Positions 18,572 through 26,881 of a stretch of 64,000 nucleotides of DNA are shown here, in pieces (the stretch's first letter is position 1; each line of letters starts with the position of its first letter). The notes beneath the pieces were generated by a model. The model ran no database searches and had not been told where the DNA came from. It saw nothing but the letters and a program-made list of their open reading frames with translations. The translations under genes were made by a program, and so were the position numbers. This DNA comes from an uncultured Bacteroidales bacterium (GTDB lineage Bacteria > Bacteroidota > Bacteroidia > Bacteroidales > UBA932). The stretch covers positions 116,649 to 180,648 of the forward strand of contig CALVAG010000004.1 in the NCBI GenBank assembly GCA_944325445.1. The letters run 5' to 3'.

Positions 18572-19468
18572 ATGAAATATCTGAAATATTTAATACTTCT
18601 ATTGCCTTTTTTGATTTACTCATGCGGTCAGGATTCATTCGAATATTTGCCCGATAATGAATGCGTATCTTTTGCGGATGTGACCGAAAGCTACATTTTG
18701 GACGGAAACAATCTGGAGATTGAAATAGTCAGAGGAACGGCCGTATCCGTATTGAATCTGAACATATCCCTTGCCGAAGGAAGCATCTTTTCATTGGTAG
18801 ACGGTTCGGTGACCTTCGAGGCCGGAGAATATACCGCCAAAGTCCTTCTGACTTACGACCAGACCGATCTCGTGCCCGGAGTGGAATATTCCTTTAATTT
18901 GAGTTTCGATGAAAGCCTGAGATCCCCTGCAGGTACGAGCGCCTATGTGGGAAACGGTGTCTTGCCGTTGGATATGCTGGAATATGAAGATTATGGCATA
19001 ATCGAATTCATAGGACCTACATCTTCGAATTACCTTAGCGATGTCGTGGATAATATGACCGTGGAGGAGAAAAGATACACCCTTCAGGTAGCGAAAAACA
19101 CGACGACATATTACAGGATAAAGAACTTTTTCTCCTCACCTACAGATTTGGATTTTATCCTGAGCAACGATGGAACAGTGACGGTTCTGGCGCCGGAAAC
19201 CTCATGGGACTGTCCGGTATATCAGGGCGAAACATATTGTTTTGCAACGACCGCCTCATATAAGGGCGAGAACTTTACCGTATGGTTCGATGCAGATCCT
19301 TCCTGTATCACTCCTTATGACTGGAGTCCTGCCGGATACTCCGCAACCATAGGCACAACGATAGACTTCGATGCGATTTTTACAATAGGTTCAGATTATA
19401 TACCGCGCACCGATTCCGACAATATGTGGCACGCGTACGAAACATTTGAAGTGATTTCACTCTTTTAG
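18572..19468 (+). CDS. Surface lipoprotein downstream of SusD, unknown fold
   Basis: A 298-residue lipoprotein (lipobox IYSC). The N-terminal half looks like a beta-sandwich resembling the DUF4843/Calx-beta style domain seen in SusE-position proteins: VTFEAGEYTAKVLLTYDQTD and GVEYSFNLSF. The C-terminal half is rich in aromatics and Asp but unrecognised. It starts 22 bases after susD and is the last gene of the locus. A substrate-binding role is inferred from position. A hairpin at 19497-19538 follows. Confidence 0.75.
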   Translation: MKYLKYLILLLPFLIYSCGQDSFEYLPDNECVSFADVTESYILDGNNLEIEIVRGTAVSVLNLNISLAEGSIFSLVDGSVTFEAGEYTAKVLLTYDQTDLVPGVEYSFNLSFDESLRSPAGTSAYVGNGVLPLDMLEYEDYGIIEFIGPTSSNYLSDVVDNMTVEEKRYTLQVAKNTTTYYRIKNFFSSPTDLDFILSNDGTVTVLAPETSWDCPVYQGETYCFATTASYKGENFTVWFDADPSCITPYDWSPAGYSATIGTTIDFDAIFTIGSDYIPRTDSDNMWHAYETFEVISLF

Positions 19469-19496
19469 CTTTTTGGGAGTGTGAAATTGAGAAGAT

Positions 19497-19538
19497 GGTC
19501 GTAATAGTTACCGGAGCAGGTCCGGAATTATTACGACC
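19497..19538. terminator. Hairpin overlapping the L,D-transpeptidase 3' end
   Basis: GGTCGTAATA pairs with TATTACGACC (10 base pairs), with an inner ACCGGA/TCCGG helix. It lies between two convergent genes and covers the stop codon of the L,D-transpeptidase gene. It could stop transcription from both sides, though T-runs are weak. Confidence 0.55.
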
Positions 19539-20026
19539 TTCATTCCTTTATGAACATACCTGCACAACTCCAGAACATCGTTGTTTTTCATCCTTATGCA
19601 GCCATGGGAGGCTCTTCCCGGAATGGATGACTGGTGTTCCGGAAGCGTCCCGTGGATACCGATGCTGTTGTTGCCCGGAACGGTCAGCCTTATAAAACGG
19701 GGGCCGTATGCCCCTTTTACCAGACCGCGTCCGTCCTTGAAGTCGTAGTGATAATCCTGTGAGGCTTCGATGCTCTTTATCGTGAAAACGCCTTCCGGCG
19801 TCCTGCAATCTCCGATGCTCTTTTTGTCGCCGTAATTTGTACCTACGGCTACGTCATATTCCGCAATGACATAGGCCTCTTTGTCGAATACCCTGAGTTT
19901 CTGTTCGGCCTTGTTTATTACAATGAAATTTCTGTCTGTCTGAGGCTTGTATCCGGATTGGGCCATCCCTTGCCCTGCCGATAGCGAGGTTATCAATAGA
20001 GTGGCTATAAGCGATATGATGCGCAT
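19508..20026 (-). CDS. L,D-transpeptidase (YkuD family), exported
   Basis: A 172-residue protein with a signal peptide ending near GMAQ and a YkuD domain from about residue 33. The active-site signature is intact: His125 (GIHGTLPE), then Ser140-His141-Gly142-Cys143 (ASHGCIRM), with Cys143 the nucleophile. Such enzymes make 3-3 peptidoglycan cross-links or attach proteins to peptidoglycan in the periplasm. It converges on the susD-locus lipoprotein. There is no sign that it belongs to that locus. Confidence 0.92.
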   Translation of the reverse strand: MRIISLIATLLITSLSAGQGMAQSGYKPQTDRNFIVINKAEQKLRVFDKEAYVIAEYDVAVGTNYGDKKSIGDCRTPEGVFTIKSIEASQDYHYDFKDGRGLVKGAYGPRFIRLTVPGNNSIGIHGTLPEHQSSIPGRASHGCIRMKNNDVLELCRYVHKGMKVVIIPDLLR

Positions 20027-20148
20027 ATTATGGTATCAGGTTGCAATTCCAATGTCGGCAAAGGTATGAAAAGTATATATAATTTTAATATCGTATATTT
20101 TATATTTTTCCGCTCTTTTTCCATACTCCGTTCTCTGAAAAAAAAGAC

Positions 20149-20156
20149 TATTTTTG
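20149..20156 (+). promoter_or_regulatory. -7 box before the zinc-ribbon gene
   Basis: TATTTTTG matches TAnnTTTG, 32 bases upstream of the ATG at 20189. It supports that start over the longer open frame beginning at 20030. Confidence 0.45.
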
Positions 20157-20188
20157 AAAATGCGGAGAGTCTAACAGGGCGGAGGTCT

Positions 20189-20458
20189 ATGGAGAATCAG
20201 AGAGTGTGTCCGGTATGCGGAGAGAAAATCGTGGGAAGGAGCGACAAGAAATTCTGCAGCGATGAGTGCAGAGTGTATCACCATAATCGCAAGAATAGGG
20301 AAAAAGCCAGGGTGCTGACAGATAACAGATATTTTAATCTTTTGTATTCCAATGTGTTCGAATTGTGCGAACATAAATCCGAGTTGTCATTAAAAATATT
20401 GGTCTTTATTTCTAAAATCTGTAAAATAGTAGTAATTTTGGCGCATAAAAACAGGTAG
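20189..20458 (+). CDS. Small zinc-ribbon protein
   Basis: I start it at MENQRVCPVCGEKIVGRSDK (20189). The upstream in-frame extension to 20030 is AT-rich, lacks protein-like character and would include the promoter. The 89-residue product has a CxxC-CxxxC zinc ribbon (CPVCG, then KKFCSDECR) followed by YHHNRKN, as in many small DUF2116-like proteins. The C-terminus is hydrophobic. Its function is unknown. The coiled-coil lipoprotein gene begins 2 bases after its stop, so they are probably cotranscribed. Confidence 0.7.
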   Translation: MENQRVCPVCGEKIVGRSDKKFCSDECRVYHHNRKNREKARVLTDNRYFNLLYSNVFELCEHKSELSLKILVFISKICKIVVILAHKNR

Positions 20459-20460
20459 CC

Positions 20461-21354
20461 ATGAAGAGAATAATTACCATTCTGTTATCGGTGCTCTTTA
20501 CCGTATCCATTATATCATGCGTCGAAAATTCCGGAAAGTATAAAGATCTTAAAACCCGGTTGGATTCATTGCAGCGGGAGTACGGAATCCGGTCTGACGA
20601 GCTGGATGAGGTTTTTGCAGTGCTGAATGAGGTGGAGCAGGGGTTGCAATCTATCCGCGAAAGTGAGAATATCATTACCGTACAGGCCCGGAGCCGGGAC
20701 GGTCTCGATGTGCCGGCCGAGTCTAAAGAGAGAATCAGAAGCGACATGAAGGCAATAGGCGAGGCTATAGAAAAGTATAAGAAGCAGATAGATGATCTTA
20801 AAAGAGACAATAGAATAGAATCTGCACAGTTCAGGAAAAGGCTCGAAGCCCTTTCGGCGGAACTGCAGCAGAAATCCGACCTGATAGAGAGTCTTACAAG
20901 GCAGTTGAATGAGAAGGATGCGCAGCTTGCAGTAAAGACGGAGCAGATAGCCTCTTTGGACCTGGTGGTTTCCAATCTTAAAGAGGAGGTGGAGACCTTG
21001 AACAGAAATACCGATGAACTCAAGGAGAAGGTCGCTTCCCAGGACAGGAAAATCTACTCGGTATATTATATAGTGGCCTCCAAGGAGGAGTTGATTGCAG
21101 CCGGAGTCCTTACAAAAGGCGGGCTTTTCAAATCTGCGAAAGTCTCGTACCAGTCTGAACAGAATTCTTTTGTCACGATAGATTATAGAAAAATTACATC
21201 AATCAATACCAATGCGAAGAGGGCCAAGGTCCTTTCAGTACATCCTGCGGATTCCTATTCTTTGGAGAAGATAAACGATGAGGTCATACTCTCGATTTCG
21301 AATCCGGAAAGATTCTGGGAGCAGACAAAATATCTGGTAGTCCAGACAAATTAA
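20461..21354 (+). CDS. Coiled-coil lipoprotein of unknown function
   Basis: A 297-residue protein with lipobox IISC. A long alpha-helical coiled coil spans about residues 30-195, with heptad-like stretches KDLKTRLDSLQREYG, QFRKRLEALSAELQQKSDLI and NLKEEVETLNRNTDELKEKV. A compact beta-rich C-terminal domain follows (VYYIVASKEELIAAGVLTKG, KRAKVLSVHPADSY). The layout is seen in Bacteroidales cell-envelope proteins, but I do not recognise a named family with assurance. It lies between the zinc-ribbon gene and the M3 peptidase. Confidence 0.72.
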   Translation: MKRIITILLSVLFTVSIISCVENSGKYKDLKTRLDSLQREYGIRSDELDEVFAVLNEVEQGLQSIRESENIITVQARSRDGLDVPAESKERIRSDMKAIGEAIEKYKKQIDDLKRDNRIESAQFRKRLEALSAELQQKSDLIESLTRQLNEKDAQLAVKTEQIASLDLVVSNLKEEVETLNRNTDELKEKVASQDRKIYSVYYIVASKEELIAAGVLTKGGLFKSAKVSYQSEQNSFVTIDYRKITSINTNAKRAKVLSVHPADSYSLEKINDEVILSISNPERFWEQTKYLVVQTN

Positions 21355-21371
21355 ACCGTAGGAATATAAAC

Positions 21372-23486
21372 ATGTACCATAATATGAAAAGATTTTTAAT
21401 GTTGTTTATGGCCGCGGGCCTTTTGCTAAGTTCTTGTAAATCGGATAATATGTCAAATCCACTTTTAGAAAAATCCACATTGAGATACGGTGCTCCTGCT
21501 TTCGATGAAATCAGGACGGAACATTATATGCCGGCATTCAATGCCGCAATCGCCAAGGGTAAGGCGGAGATTGATTCTATTGTGAACAATCCGGAAGATC
21601 CCACTTTTGAAAATACGATATTGGCCCTGGAATATGCGGGAAGCGACCTTTCGAGAGTTTCCGGCATATTTTTTAACGTGAACGAGGCCAATACGAATGA
21701 GCAGATGCAGGCCATAGCGGAAGAGATATCTCCTGTAATGACAGAATACAGCATGTCCATATTGTTGAATGATAAACTGTTCGAAAGGGTAAAGCAGGTT
21801 TACGGACAATTGGACAGCCTCGATCTCGGGCCGGAGCAGAAACGGCTTACGGAGATTACCTACAGAAATTTTGCACGAAACGGTGCGAATATTCCTGCAG
21901 ACAGAAAAGAGGAGTTTTCCAAAATCCAGGAAGAGCTGAGCCTGTTGAGTCTCAAATTCGGAAAAAATGTATTGGATGCTACGAATGCCTATATACTGCA
22001 CATTACGGATTCGTCCCAACTTGCCGGGCTTCCGGAATCTGCGGTTGCGGCGGGCGCTGCAGAGGCAAAGAGCAGAAATCTGGACGGATGGGTTTACACT
22101 CTGCAATATCCCAGCATGGAGCCGTTCATGAAATATTCCGACATCAGGAGTCTTAGGGAGCAGATGTGGAGAGCTTCGAATGCAAAGTGCATGGATGGCG
22201 AGTCGAGCAATGAGGATGTTGTGAAAAGGATAGTGGAGCTTAGAATCAAAGAGGCTGAACTTCTGGGATTCGACAAGTATTCCGATTATATTCTCGAGGA
22301 GAGGATGGCGAAGAGTACCGGAACCGTGGAGGATTTCCTGAATGACCTTCTGGTGAAGTCGCTGCCCTTTGCAAAAAGGGATGTAAGGCAGATTCAGGAT
22401 TATGCGAATGCCAACGGGCTTGAAGGCAAGCTGATGCCCTGGGATTTTACTTATTATGCAACAAAATATAAGGATGAGAAATATAAGCTGAACGATGAGA
22501 TGCTCAAACCTTATTTCAAGTTGGAGAATGTGCAGCAGGCGGTATTTGCATTGGCGGATTCGCTCTACGGCCTGAAGTTTACGGAGGCGAAGGATATCCC
22601 CGGCTACCATCCCGATGTAAAGGTTTACGATGTGACGGATGCTTCTGGCCGGCATATGGCGCTCTTTTATTCCGACTTCTTCCCTCGTGACGGGAAACGT
22701 TCCGGCGCATGGATGACTTCATTCAGGGAGCAGGGATACGACAAAGACGGAGTGGAGCAAAGACCGCTGGTATCTATAGTGTGCAACTTTACGAAACCTA
22801 CGGAGAACGAACCGTCGCTTCTTACATTTTATGAAGTCACCACCCTGCTTCACGAGTTCGGCCATGCGCTTCACGGGATGCTTTCTGACGTACGGTACCC
22901 CTCGCTTGCAAGCCCTAATGTGGCATGGGATTTCGTAGAGCTGCCATCGCAGATAATGGAGAACTGGGCAACTGAGAAAGAGTATCTTGCTTCATGGGCA
23001 AAGCATTACAAGACAGGTGAAGTGATGCCCGATGAACTTATCCGGAAAATAGTGGATTCCAAAAATTTCAATAGCGGATATGCACAGGTAAGGCAGCTTA
23101 CATTCGGCATATGCGATATGGCATGGCATACCTTGGAGAAGGTCCCGTCAGAGAGTGTAGAGCAGTTCGAGACCGAGGCTGTTGCAAAATGCCAGATCAT
23201 GCCTGTAGTAAAGGGCACTGCCTTTTCTCCGTCGTTTTCGCATATTTTTGCCGGAGGATATGCAGCCGGCTATTATTCGTATAAGTGGGCCGAAGTTCTT
23301 GAAGCCGACGCATTCCAGCTTTTCAAGGAGCAGGGCATCTTCAATAAAGAGGTTTCCGGCAGTTTCAGGAAGAATATCCTCTCCAGGGGAAATACCGAAG
23401 ATGCGGATGTGCTTTACAGAAATTTCAGAGGCCGCGATCCTAAGCCCGAAGCACTTCTTGAAAAATTGGGTATGGTAGAAAAATAA
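21372..23486 (+). CDS. M3 family metallopeptidase (peptidyl-dipeptidase Dcp-like) lipoprotein
   Basis: Up to 704 residues; the start could be the first Met or the inner MKRFLMLF at 21384. The inner one gives a cleaner signal peptide with lipobox LLSSC. The zinc motif HEFGHALHG (HEFGH, about residues 494-498 from the first Met) is followed by the third-ligand region WDFVELPSQIMENW. The C-terminal HIFAGGYAAGYYSYKWAEVL is typical of Dcp/oligopeptidase A. It removes C-terminal dipeptides from peptides in the envelope. It lies 21 bases before the PurF-like gene. Confidence 0.93.
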   Translation: MYHNMKRFLMLFMAAGLLLSSCKSDNMSNPLLEKSTLRYGAPAFDEIRTEHYMPAFNAAIAKGKAEIDSIVNNPEDPTFENTILALEYAGSDLSRVSGIFFNVNEANTNEQMQAIAEEISPVMTEYSMSILLNDKLFERVKQVYGQLDSLDLGPEQKRLTEITYRNFARNGANIPADRKEEFSKIQEELSLLSLKFGKNVLDATNAYILHITDSSQLAGLPESAVAAGAAEAKSRNLDGWVYTLQYPSMEPFMKYSDIRSLREQMWRASNAKCMDGESSNEDVVKRIVELRIKEAELLGFDKYSDYILEERMAKSTGTVEDFLNDLLVKSLPFAKRDVRQIQDYANANGLEGKLMPWDFTYYATKYKDEKYKLNDEMLKPYFKLENVQQAVFALADSLYGLKFTEAKDIPGYHPDVKVYDVTDASGRHMALFYSDFFPRDGKRSGAWMTSFREQGYDKDGVEQRPLVSIVCNFTKPTENEPSLLTFYEVTTLLHEFGHALHGMLSDVRYPSLASPNVAWDFVELPSQIMENWATEKEYLASWAKHYKTGEVMPDELIRKIVDSKNFNSGYAQVRQLTFGICDMAWHTLEKVPSESVEQFETEAVAKCQIMPVVKGTAFSPSFSHIFAGGYAAGYYSYKWAEVLEADAFQLFKEQGIFNKEVSGSFRKNILSRGNTEDADVLYRNFRGRDPKPEALLEKLGMVEK

Positions 23487-23507
23487 TTTAATTCAAGCAG
23501 ATACAGT

Positions 23508-24929
23508 ATGTCAGGTTTTTTTGGTTGCGTTTCACGTAATGAATGTGTGAATGATGTCTTTTACGGAACGGACTATCATTCGCACCTCGGTACAAAGAGG
23601 GCCGGTATGGCCTTTTATGCAGACGGTAAATTCGTAAGGTCTATCCACTCCCTCGAAAACGGCTATTTCAGGAACAAGTTCGAAGACGAACTTCCCCGTT
23701 TCGGGGTTTCCAATATGGGGGTGGGAGTCATATCGGATTCCGAATCGCAGCCTATTACGATAACATCTCATTTGGGACGTTATGCCGTAGTGACAGTGGC
23801 AAGAATAGATAATATAGAGGAACTGACGGCGGAACTTCTCGAAAAAAGATATCATTTTGCGGAACTTTCCGACTCAGCCATAAACGCTACTGAACTTGTA
23901 GCCATATTAATAGGTATGTGCGACAGTATAAAGGAGGGAATAGAACTCGTGCAAAGGAAGGTAAAAGGTTCGTGTTCGCTTCTTGTCCTTACAGATCATG
24001 CAATATATGCAGCCCGCGACAAGTTCGGTCGTACTCCTATTTCCGTAGGGAAAAACGATAAGGGCTATGTCTGTGCCAGCGAGAGTTCCAGCTTTGCAAA
24101 TCTGGGGTATGATTTTGTCAGGGATTTGGGACCGGGCGAAATCGTGCAGCTGAGCGCAGACGGAGTGAGAGTCGTTGCCCCTGCGGGAAAAAGAAAACAG
24201 GTGTGTTCATTCCTTTGGGTATATTACGGTTATCCGTCGGCACAATATGAGGGGATAAATGTCGAAGATTCGCGTTACAGGTGCGGGGCTGCCATGGCGC
24301 GTACGGATACGGATATCCATCCTGATTTCGCGGCCGGCATTCCGGATTCCGGAGTGGGCCATGCCATCGGCTATGCGAATGAAAAGAAGATACCCTACAA
24401 GCGCCCCTTTGTAAAATATACCCCTACATGGCCGAGAAGTTTCATGCCGCAGAACCAGAAGATGAGGGATCTGGTGGCGAAAATGAAGCTTCTGCCCAAT
24501 GAGAGATTTACGAAAGGCCAGAAAATCGTCTTTATGGATGACAGTATAGTAAGGGGAACCCAATTGAAGGACAATGTCGTAAAATTGCTGGACGCCGGCG
24601 TAAAGGAGGTGCACATGCGAATTTCATGTCCTCCGCTTATTTTCCCGTGCAGGTTTTTGAATTTTTCTACTTCACGCAGCACGTACGATCTGTATGCCCG
24701 CCGTGTCATAAGGGATATGGAAGGCAGGGACAACATTCCGGATTACGTTTATGAAGAGTATGCGAATCCCGATAATCCCAAACATAAGGAGATGGTGGAG
24801 ATCATGTGCAGGCACTTGCAGCTCACATCTTTAAAATTCTTGAGGCTGGATGACCTCGTAAAGGCCATAGGGCTTCCTAAATGCGAATTGTGTACTCACT
24901 GTTGGGATAACAGCAGTTATACGGAGTAG
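23508..24929 (+). CDS. Amidophosphoribosyltransferase paralogue with degenerate glutaminase half
   Basis: A 473-residue homologue of PurF (glutamine PRPP amidotransferase). The phosphoribosyltransferase half is intact: PRPP motif VFMDDSIVRGT at 341-351, with AAGIPDSGVGHAIGYA and KRPFVKYTPTWPRSFM around it. The N-terminal glutaminase half has lost key positions. Residue 2, which should be the nucleophile Cys after Met, is Ser (MSGFFG). The 'GHVRY' arginine region reads GVISDSE, and the 'HNGN' oxyanion loop reads ARIDN. The C-terminus has a CELCTHC cluster. It may be an ammonia-dependent transferase or a regulator; de novo purine synthesis probably relies on another PurF. Confidence 0.85.
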   Translation: MSGFFGCVSRNECVNDVFYGTDYHSHLGTKRAGMAFYADGKFVRSIHSLENGYFRNKFEDELPRFGVSNMGVGVISDSESQPITITSHLGRYAVVTVARIDNIEELTAELLEKRYHFAELSDSAINATELVAILIGMCDSIKEGIELVQRKVKGSCSLLVLTDHAIYAARDKFGRTPISVGKNDKGYVCASESSSFANLGYDFVRDLGPGEIVQLSADGVRVVAPAGKRKQVCSFLWVYYGYPSAQYEGINVEDSRYRCGAAMARTDTDIHPDFAAGIPDSGVGHAIGYANEKKIPYKRPFVKYTPTWPRSFMPQNQKMRDLVAKMKLLPNERFTKGQKIVFMDDSIVRGTQLKDNVVKLLDAGVKEVHMRISCPPLIFPCRFLNFSTSRSTYDLYARRVIRDMEGRDNIPDYVYEEYANPDNPKHKEMVEIMCRHLQLTSLKFLRLDDLVKAIGLPKCELCTHCWDNSSYTE

Positions 24930-24983
24930 TTTAAAAAAGTATCACTTTGTTAATATAAATAATGTTATTTTTTTGTTACATTA

Positions 24984-25015
24984 TTTGTATAATTAATAAA
25001 AGTGGAATATATTTG
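24984..25015 (+). promoter_or_regulatory. Promoter of a predicted small RNA
   Basis: TTTG (24984-24987), 20 bases, then TATATTTG (25008-25015) is a complete Bacteroidetes-type promoter. No open frame follows. A strong terminator sits about 145 bases downstream. Confidence 0.6.
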
Positions 25016-25019
25016 CGGC

Positions 25020-25200
25020 CGAAAAGCAGGTTAAAGAGTTTTGTTGTTAAGCATTATTTTAACTTCAAAGTTTACACTTTTTTATCATAGAATGGTTTCT
25101 GTTTGATTAATGATCTTGACCTGAGTTTAAAAATGTTGTTTTTTGTTTTGTTACAAGGGTGCTCTTTTTCGAAATGTGTGAAAAGAGTACCTTTTGTTTT
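25020..25200 (+). ncRNA. Predicted orphan small RNA upstream of rplC
   Basis: A promoter at 24984-25015 and a terminator at 25158-25200 define a transcription unit of about 170-180 bases with no plausible gene. The transcript can close on itself. CAGGTTAAAG (25027-25036) pairs with CTTGACCTG (25115-25123) with one bulge, enclosing smaller hairpins such as GTTAA/TTAAC. The rplC promoter starts in the terminator's T-run, so the unit is tightly packed. It could be a 6S-like or Bacteroidales-specific RNA; I cannot assign it. This also accounts for most of the 386-base gap between the PurF paralogue and rplC. Confidence 0.5.
25158..25200 (+). terminator. Intrinsic terminator before the rplC promoter
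   Basis: GGTGCTCTTTT (25158-25168) pairs fully with AAAAGAGTACC (25181-25191; one G-U pair), giving 11 base pairs. It is followed by TTTTGTTTTT. Confidence 0.75.
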
Positions 25201-25229
25201 TGGAAATTAAATATTTAGTGTTATCTTTG
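25199..25229 (+). promoter_or_regulatory. Promoter of the rplC operon
   Basis: TTTG (25199-25202), 19 bases, then TATCTTTG (25222-25229), followed by CAACCCCG. The same start-site sequence, TTTGCAACCC, occurs at the rRNA promoter at 63782, which suggests shared growth-rate control. Confidence 0.65.
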
Positions 25230-25251
25230 CAACCCCGTAAAATATGCTGGG

Positions 25252-25286
25252 AACCGTAACCAACTAATAATGTTGGCGATGCGGTT
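25252..25286 (+). promoter_or_regulatory. Structured leader of the rplC operon
   Basis: In the 5' untranslated region, AACCG (25252-25256) pairs with CGGTT (25282-25286), and CCAAC (25260-25264) pairs with GTTGG (25272-25276). The asymmetric internal loop between the helices is TAA opposite CGATG, which contains the elements of a UAA/GAN motif. It lies 29 bases before the rplC start. It is a candidate site for feedback by a ribosomal protein such as L4; this is inference. Confidence 0.4.
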
Positions 25287-25315
25287 ATGTTTAATTTAAT
25301 AACTAATTAAAACCA

Positions 25316-25945
25316 ATGCCTGGATTAATTGGAAAAAAAATCGGAATGACTTCCGTTTTCGGTACCGACGGTAAAAATATACCGTGTACCGTTATTGAAG
25401 CTGGTCCGTGTGTCGTTACGCAAATACGTACAGAAGAAAAAGATGGTTATGCCGCTGTACAGCTTGCCTATGATGAGAAAAAAGAGAAACACACCAGCGC
25501 CCCTATGTTGGGTCATTTTAAAAAGGCAAATACCACTCCCAAACGCAAATTGGTGGAATTCTCAAATGATTTTGCCAAAGAGTTGCAGTTGGGCGATCAA
25601 GTAACCGTTTCCGACATCTTCGAAGATGGTGAGGAGACTTGGGTAGATGTTACAGGTATCTCTAAAGGTAAAGGCTTCCAGGGTGTTGTCAAACGTCACG
25701 GTTTCGGCGGCGTAGGCGGACAGACCCATGGCCAGCACAACAGATTGCGTGCTCCCGGTTCTTTGGGTGCATCATCTTGGCCTTCAAGAGTGTTTAAGGG
25801 AAAAAGATTGGCAGGCCGCATGGGTGGCGACAGAGTAAAAATTTTGAACCTTAAGGTTATCAAGGTTATCCCTGAAAATAACCTTATTCTGGTTAAGGGT
25901 TCTATCCCGGGCGCAAAAGGTTCATATGTAATTGTGGAGGAATAA
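25316..25945 (+). CDS. rplC: Ribosomal protein L3
   Basis: A 209-residue bacterial L3 starting [20 protein letters not shown]. The conserved loop includes [29 protein letters not shown], and [18 protein letters not shown] follows. It helps nucleate 50S assembly near the peptidyl transferase centre. It is the first gene of this operon because rpsJ, which normally precedes it, is absent here. The gap to rplD is 6 bases. Confidence 0.98.
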   Translation: MPGLIGKKIGMTSVFGTDGKNIPCTVIEAGPCVVTQIRTEEKDGYAAVQLAYDEKKEKHTSAPMLGHFKKANTTPKRKLVEFSNDFAKELQLGDQVTVSDIFEDGEETWVDVTGISKGKGFQGVVKRHGFGGVGGQTHGQHNRLRAPGSLGASSWPSRVFKGKRLAGRMGGDRVKILNLKVIKVIPENNLILVKGSIPGAKGSYVIVEE

Positions 25946-25951
25946 ACGTCT

Positions 25952-26578
25952 ATGGAATTATCAGTATTAAAGATCGACGGAACAGAGTCTGGCAAGAAAG
26001 TGACTCTGAACGAGGCAGTGTTCGGAATAGAGCCGAACGACCATGCCATTTACTTAGACGTCAAGCAGTACCTTGCAAACCAACGTCAGGGAACACATAA
26101 GACAAAGGACCGTTCCGAGGTTGCCTACAGTACCAAAAAACTTATCAGGCAAAAGGGTTCGGGCGGTGCACGTCATGGAAGCATCAAGTCCAATATTTAT
26201 GTGGGCGGAGGCAGGGCTTTCGGACCGGATCCGAGAGACTACAGATTCAAGCTCAATAAAAAATTGAAGAGACTTGCGCGTTACTCTGCTCTTTCATACA
26301 AGGCAAAGGAGAATGCCATTACAGTGGTAGAGCCTTTCGCAATGGAAGCTCCCAAGACAAAAGAGTTCATATCTATCCTTAATAATATTAAGGCAAACGA
26401 TAGAAAAGTCTTGTTCGTGCTTCCGGCCGATTCAAAGAATATATATTTGTCATCACGCAACCTAGAGAATGTAAGTGTCATTACAGTAAATGAAATCTGC
26501 ACTTACAAGATACTGAATGCTACACGCCTCGTATTGGTAGACGGTGTTCAGGACGCTTTCTATGTAGCAAATAAATAA
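25952..26578 (+). CDS. rplD: Ribosomal protein L4
   Basis: A 208-residue L4. The extended loop [20 protein letters not shown] reaches into the exit tunnel, and [20 protein letters not shown] follows. L4 is also the translational repressor of the S10 operon in enterobacteria, which is relevant to the structured leader seen upstream of rplC. Confidence 0.98.
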   Translation: MELSVLKIDGTESGKKVTLNEAVFGIEPNDHAIYLDVKQYLANQRQGTHKTKDRSEVAYSTKKLIRQKGSGGARHGSIKSNIYVGGGRAFGPDPRDYRFKLNKKLKRLARYSALSYKAKENAITVVEPFAMEAPKTKEFISILNNIKANDRKVLFVLPADSKNIYLSSRNLENVSVITVNEICTYKILNATRLVLVDGVQDAFYVANK

Positions 26579-26587
26579 CCGAATGCG

Positions 26588-26878
26588 ATGGAAATTTTGA
26601 TTAAGCCTTTAGTAACTGAAAAGATGACGATTCTGGGCGATAAATTGAATCGTTACGGTTTCATAGTTGACCGCAGAGCAAACAAATTGCAGATTAAATC
26701 TGCGGTAGAGCAGATGTATGGGGTGACAGTAGTTGATGTAAATACTGTCAATTACCACGGAAAGAGGAAAAGCCGCTACACGAAAGCGGGTTTATTGACA
26801 GGCCGTACAAACCATTTCAAGAAGGCGTTTGTTACACTGGCCGGTGAAGATAAGATTGATTTCTACAGCAACATTTAA
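26588..26878 (+). CDS. rplW: Ribosomal protein L23
   Basis: A 96-residue L23 (ILIKPLVTEKMT, YGFIVDRRANKLQIKSAVEQ, YGVTVVDVNTVNYHGK). It sits at the tunnel exit and docks trigger factor and SRP. It lies 9 bases after rplD. Confidence 0.97.
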   Translation: MEILIKPLVTEKMTILGDKLNRYGFIVDRRANKLQIKSAVEQMYGVTVVDVNTVNYHGKRKSRYTKAGLLTGRTNHFKKAFVTLAGEDKIDFYSNI

Positions 26879-26881
26879 GCG

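Noticed and set aside
20030..20188. N-terminal 53 codons of the zinc-ribbon frame as coding
   Set aside because: AT-rich with an embedded -7 box and no protein-like pattern; the protein clearly begins at MENQRVCPVCG.
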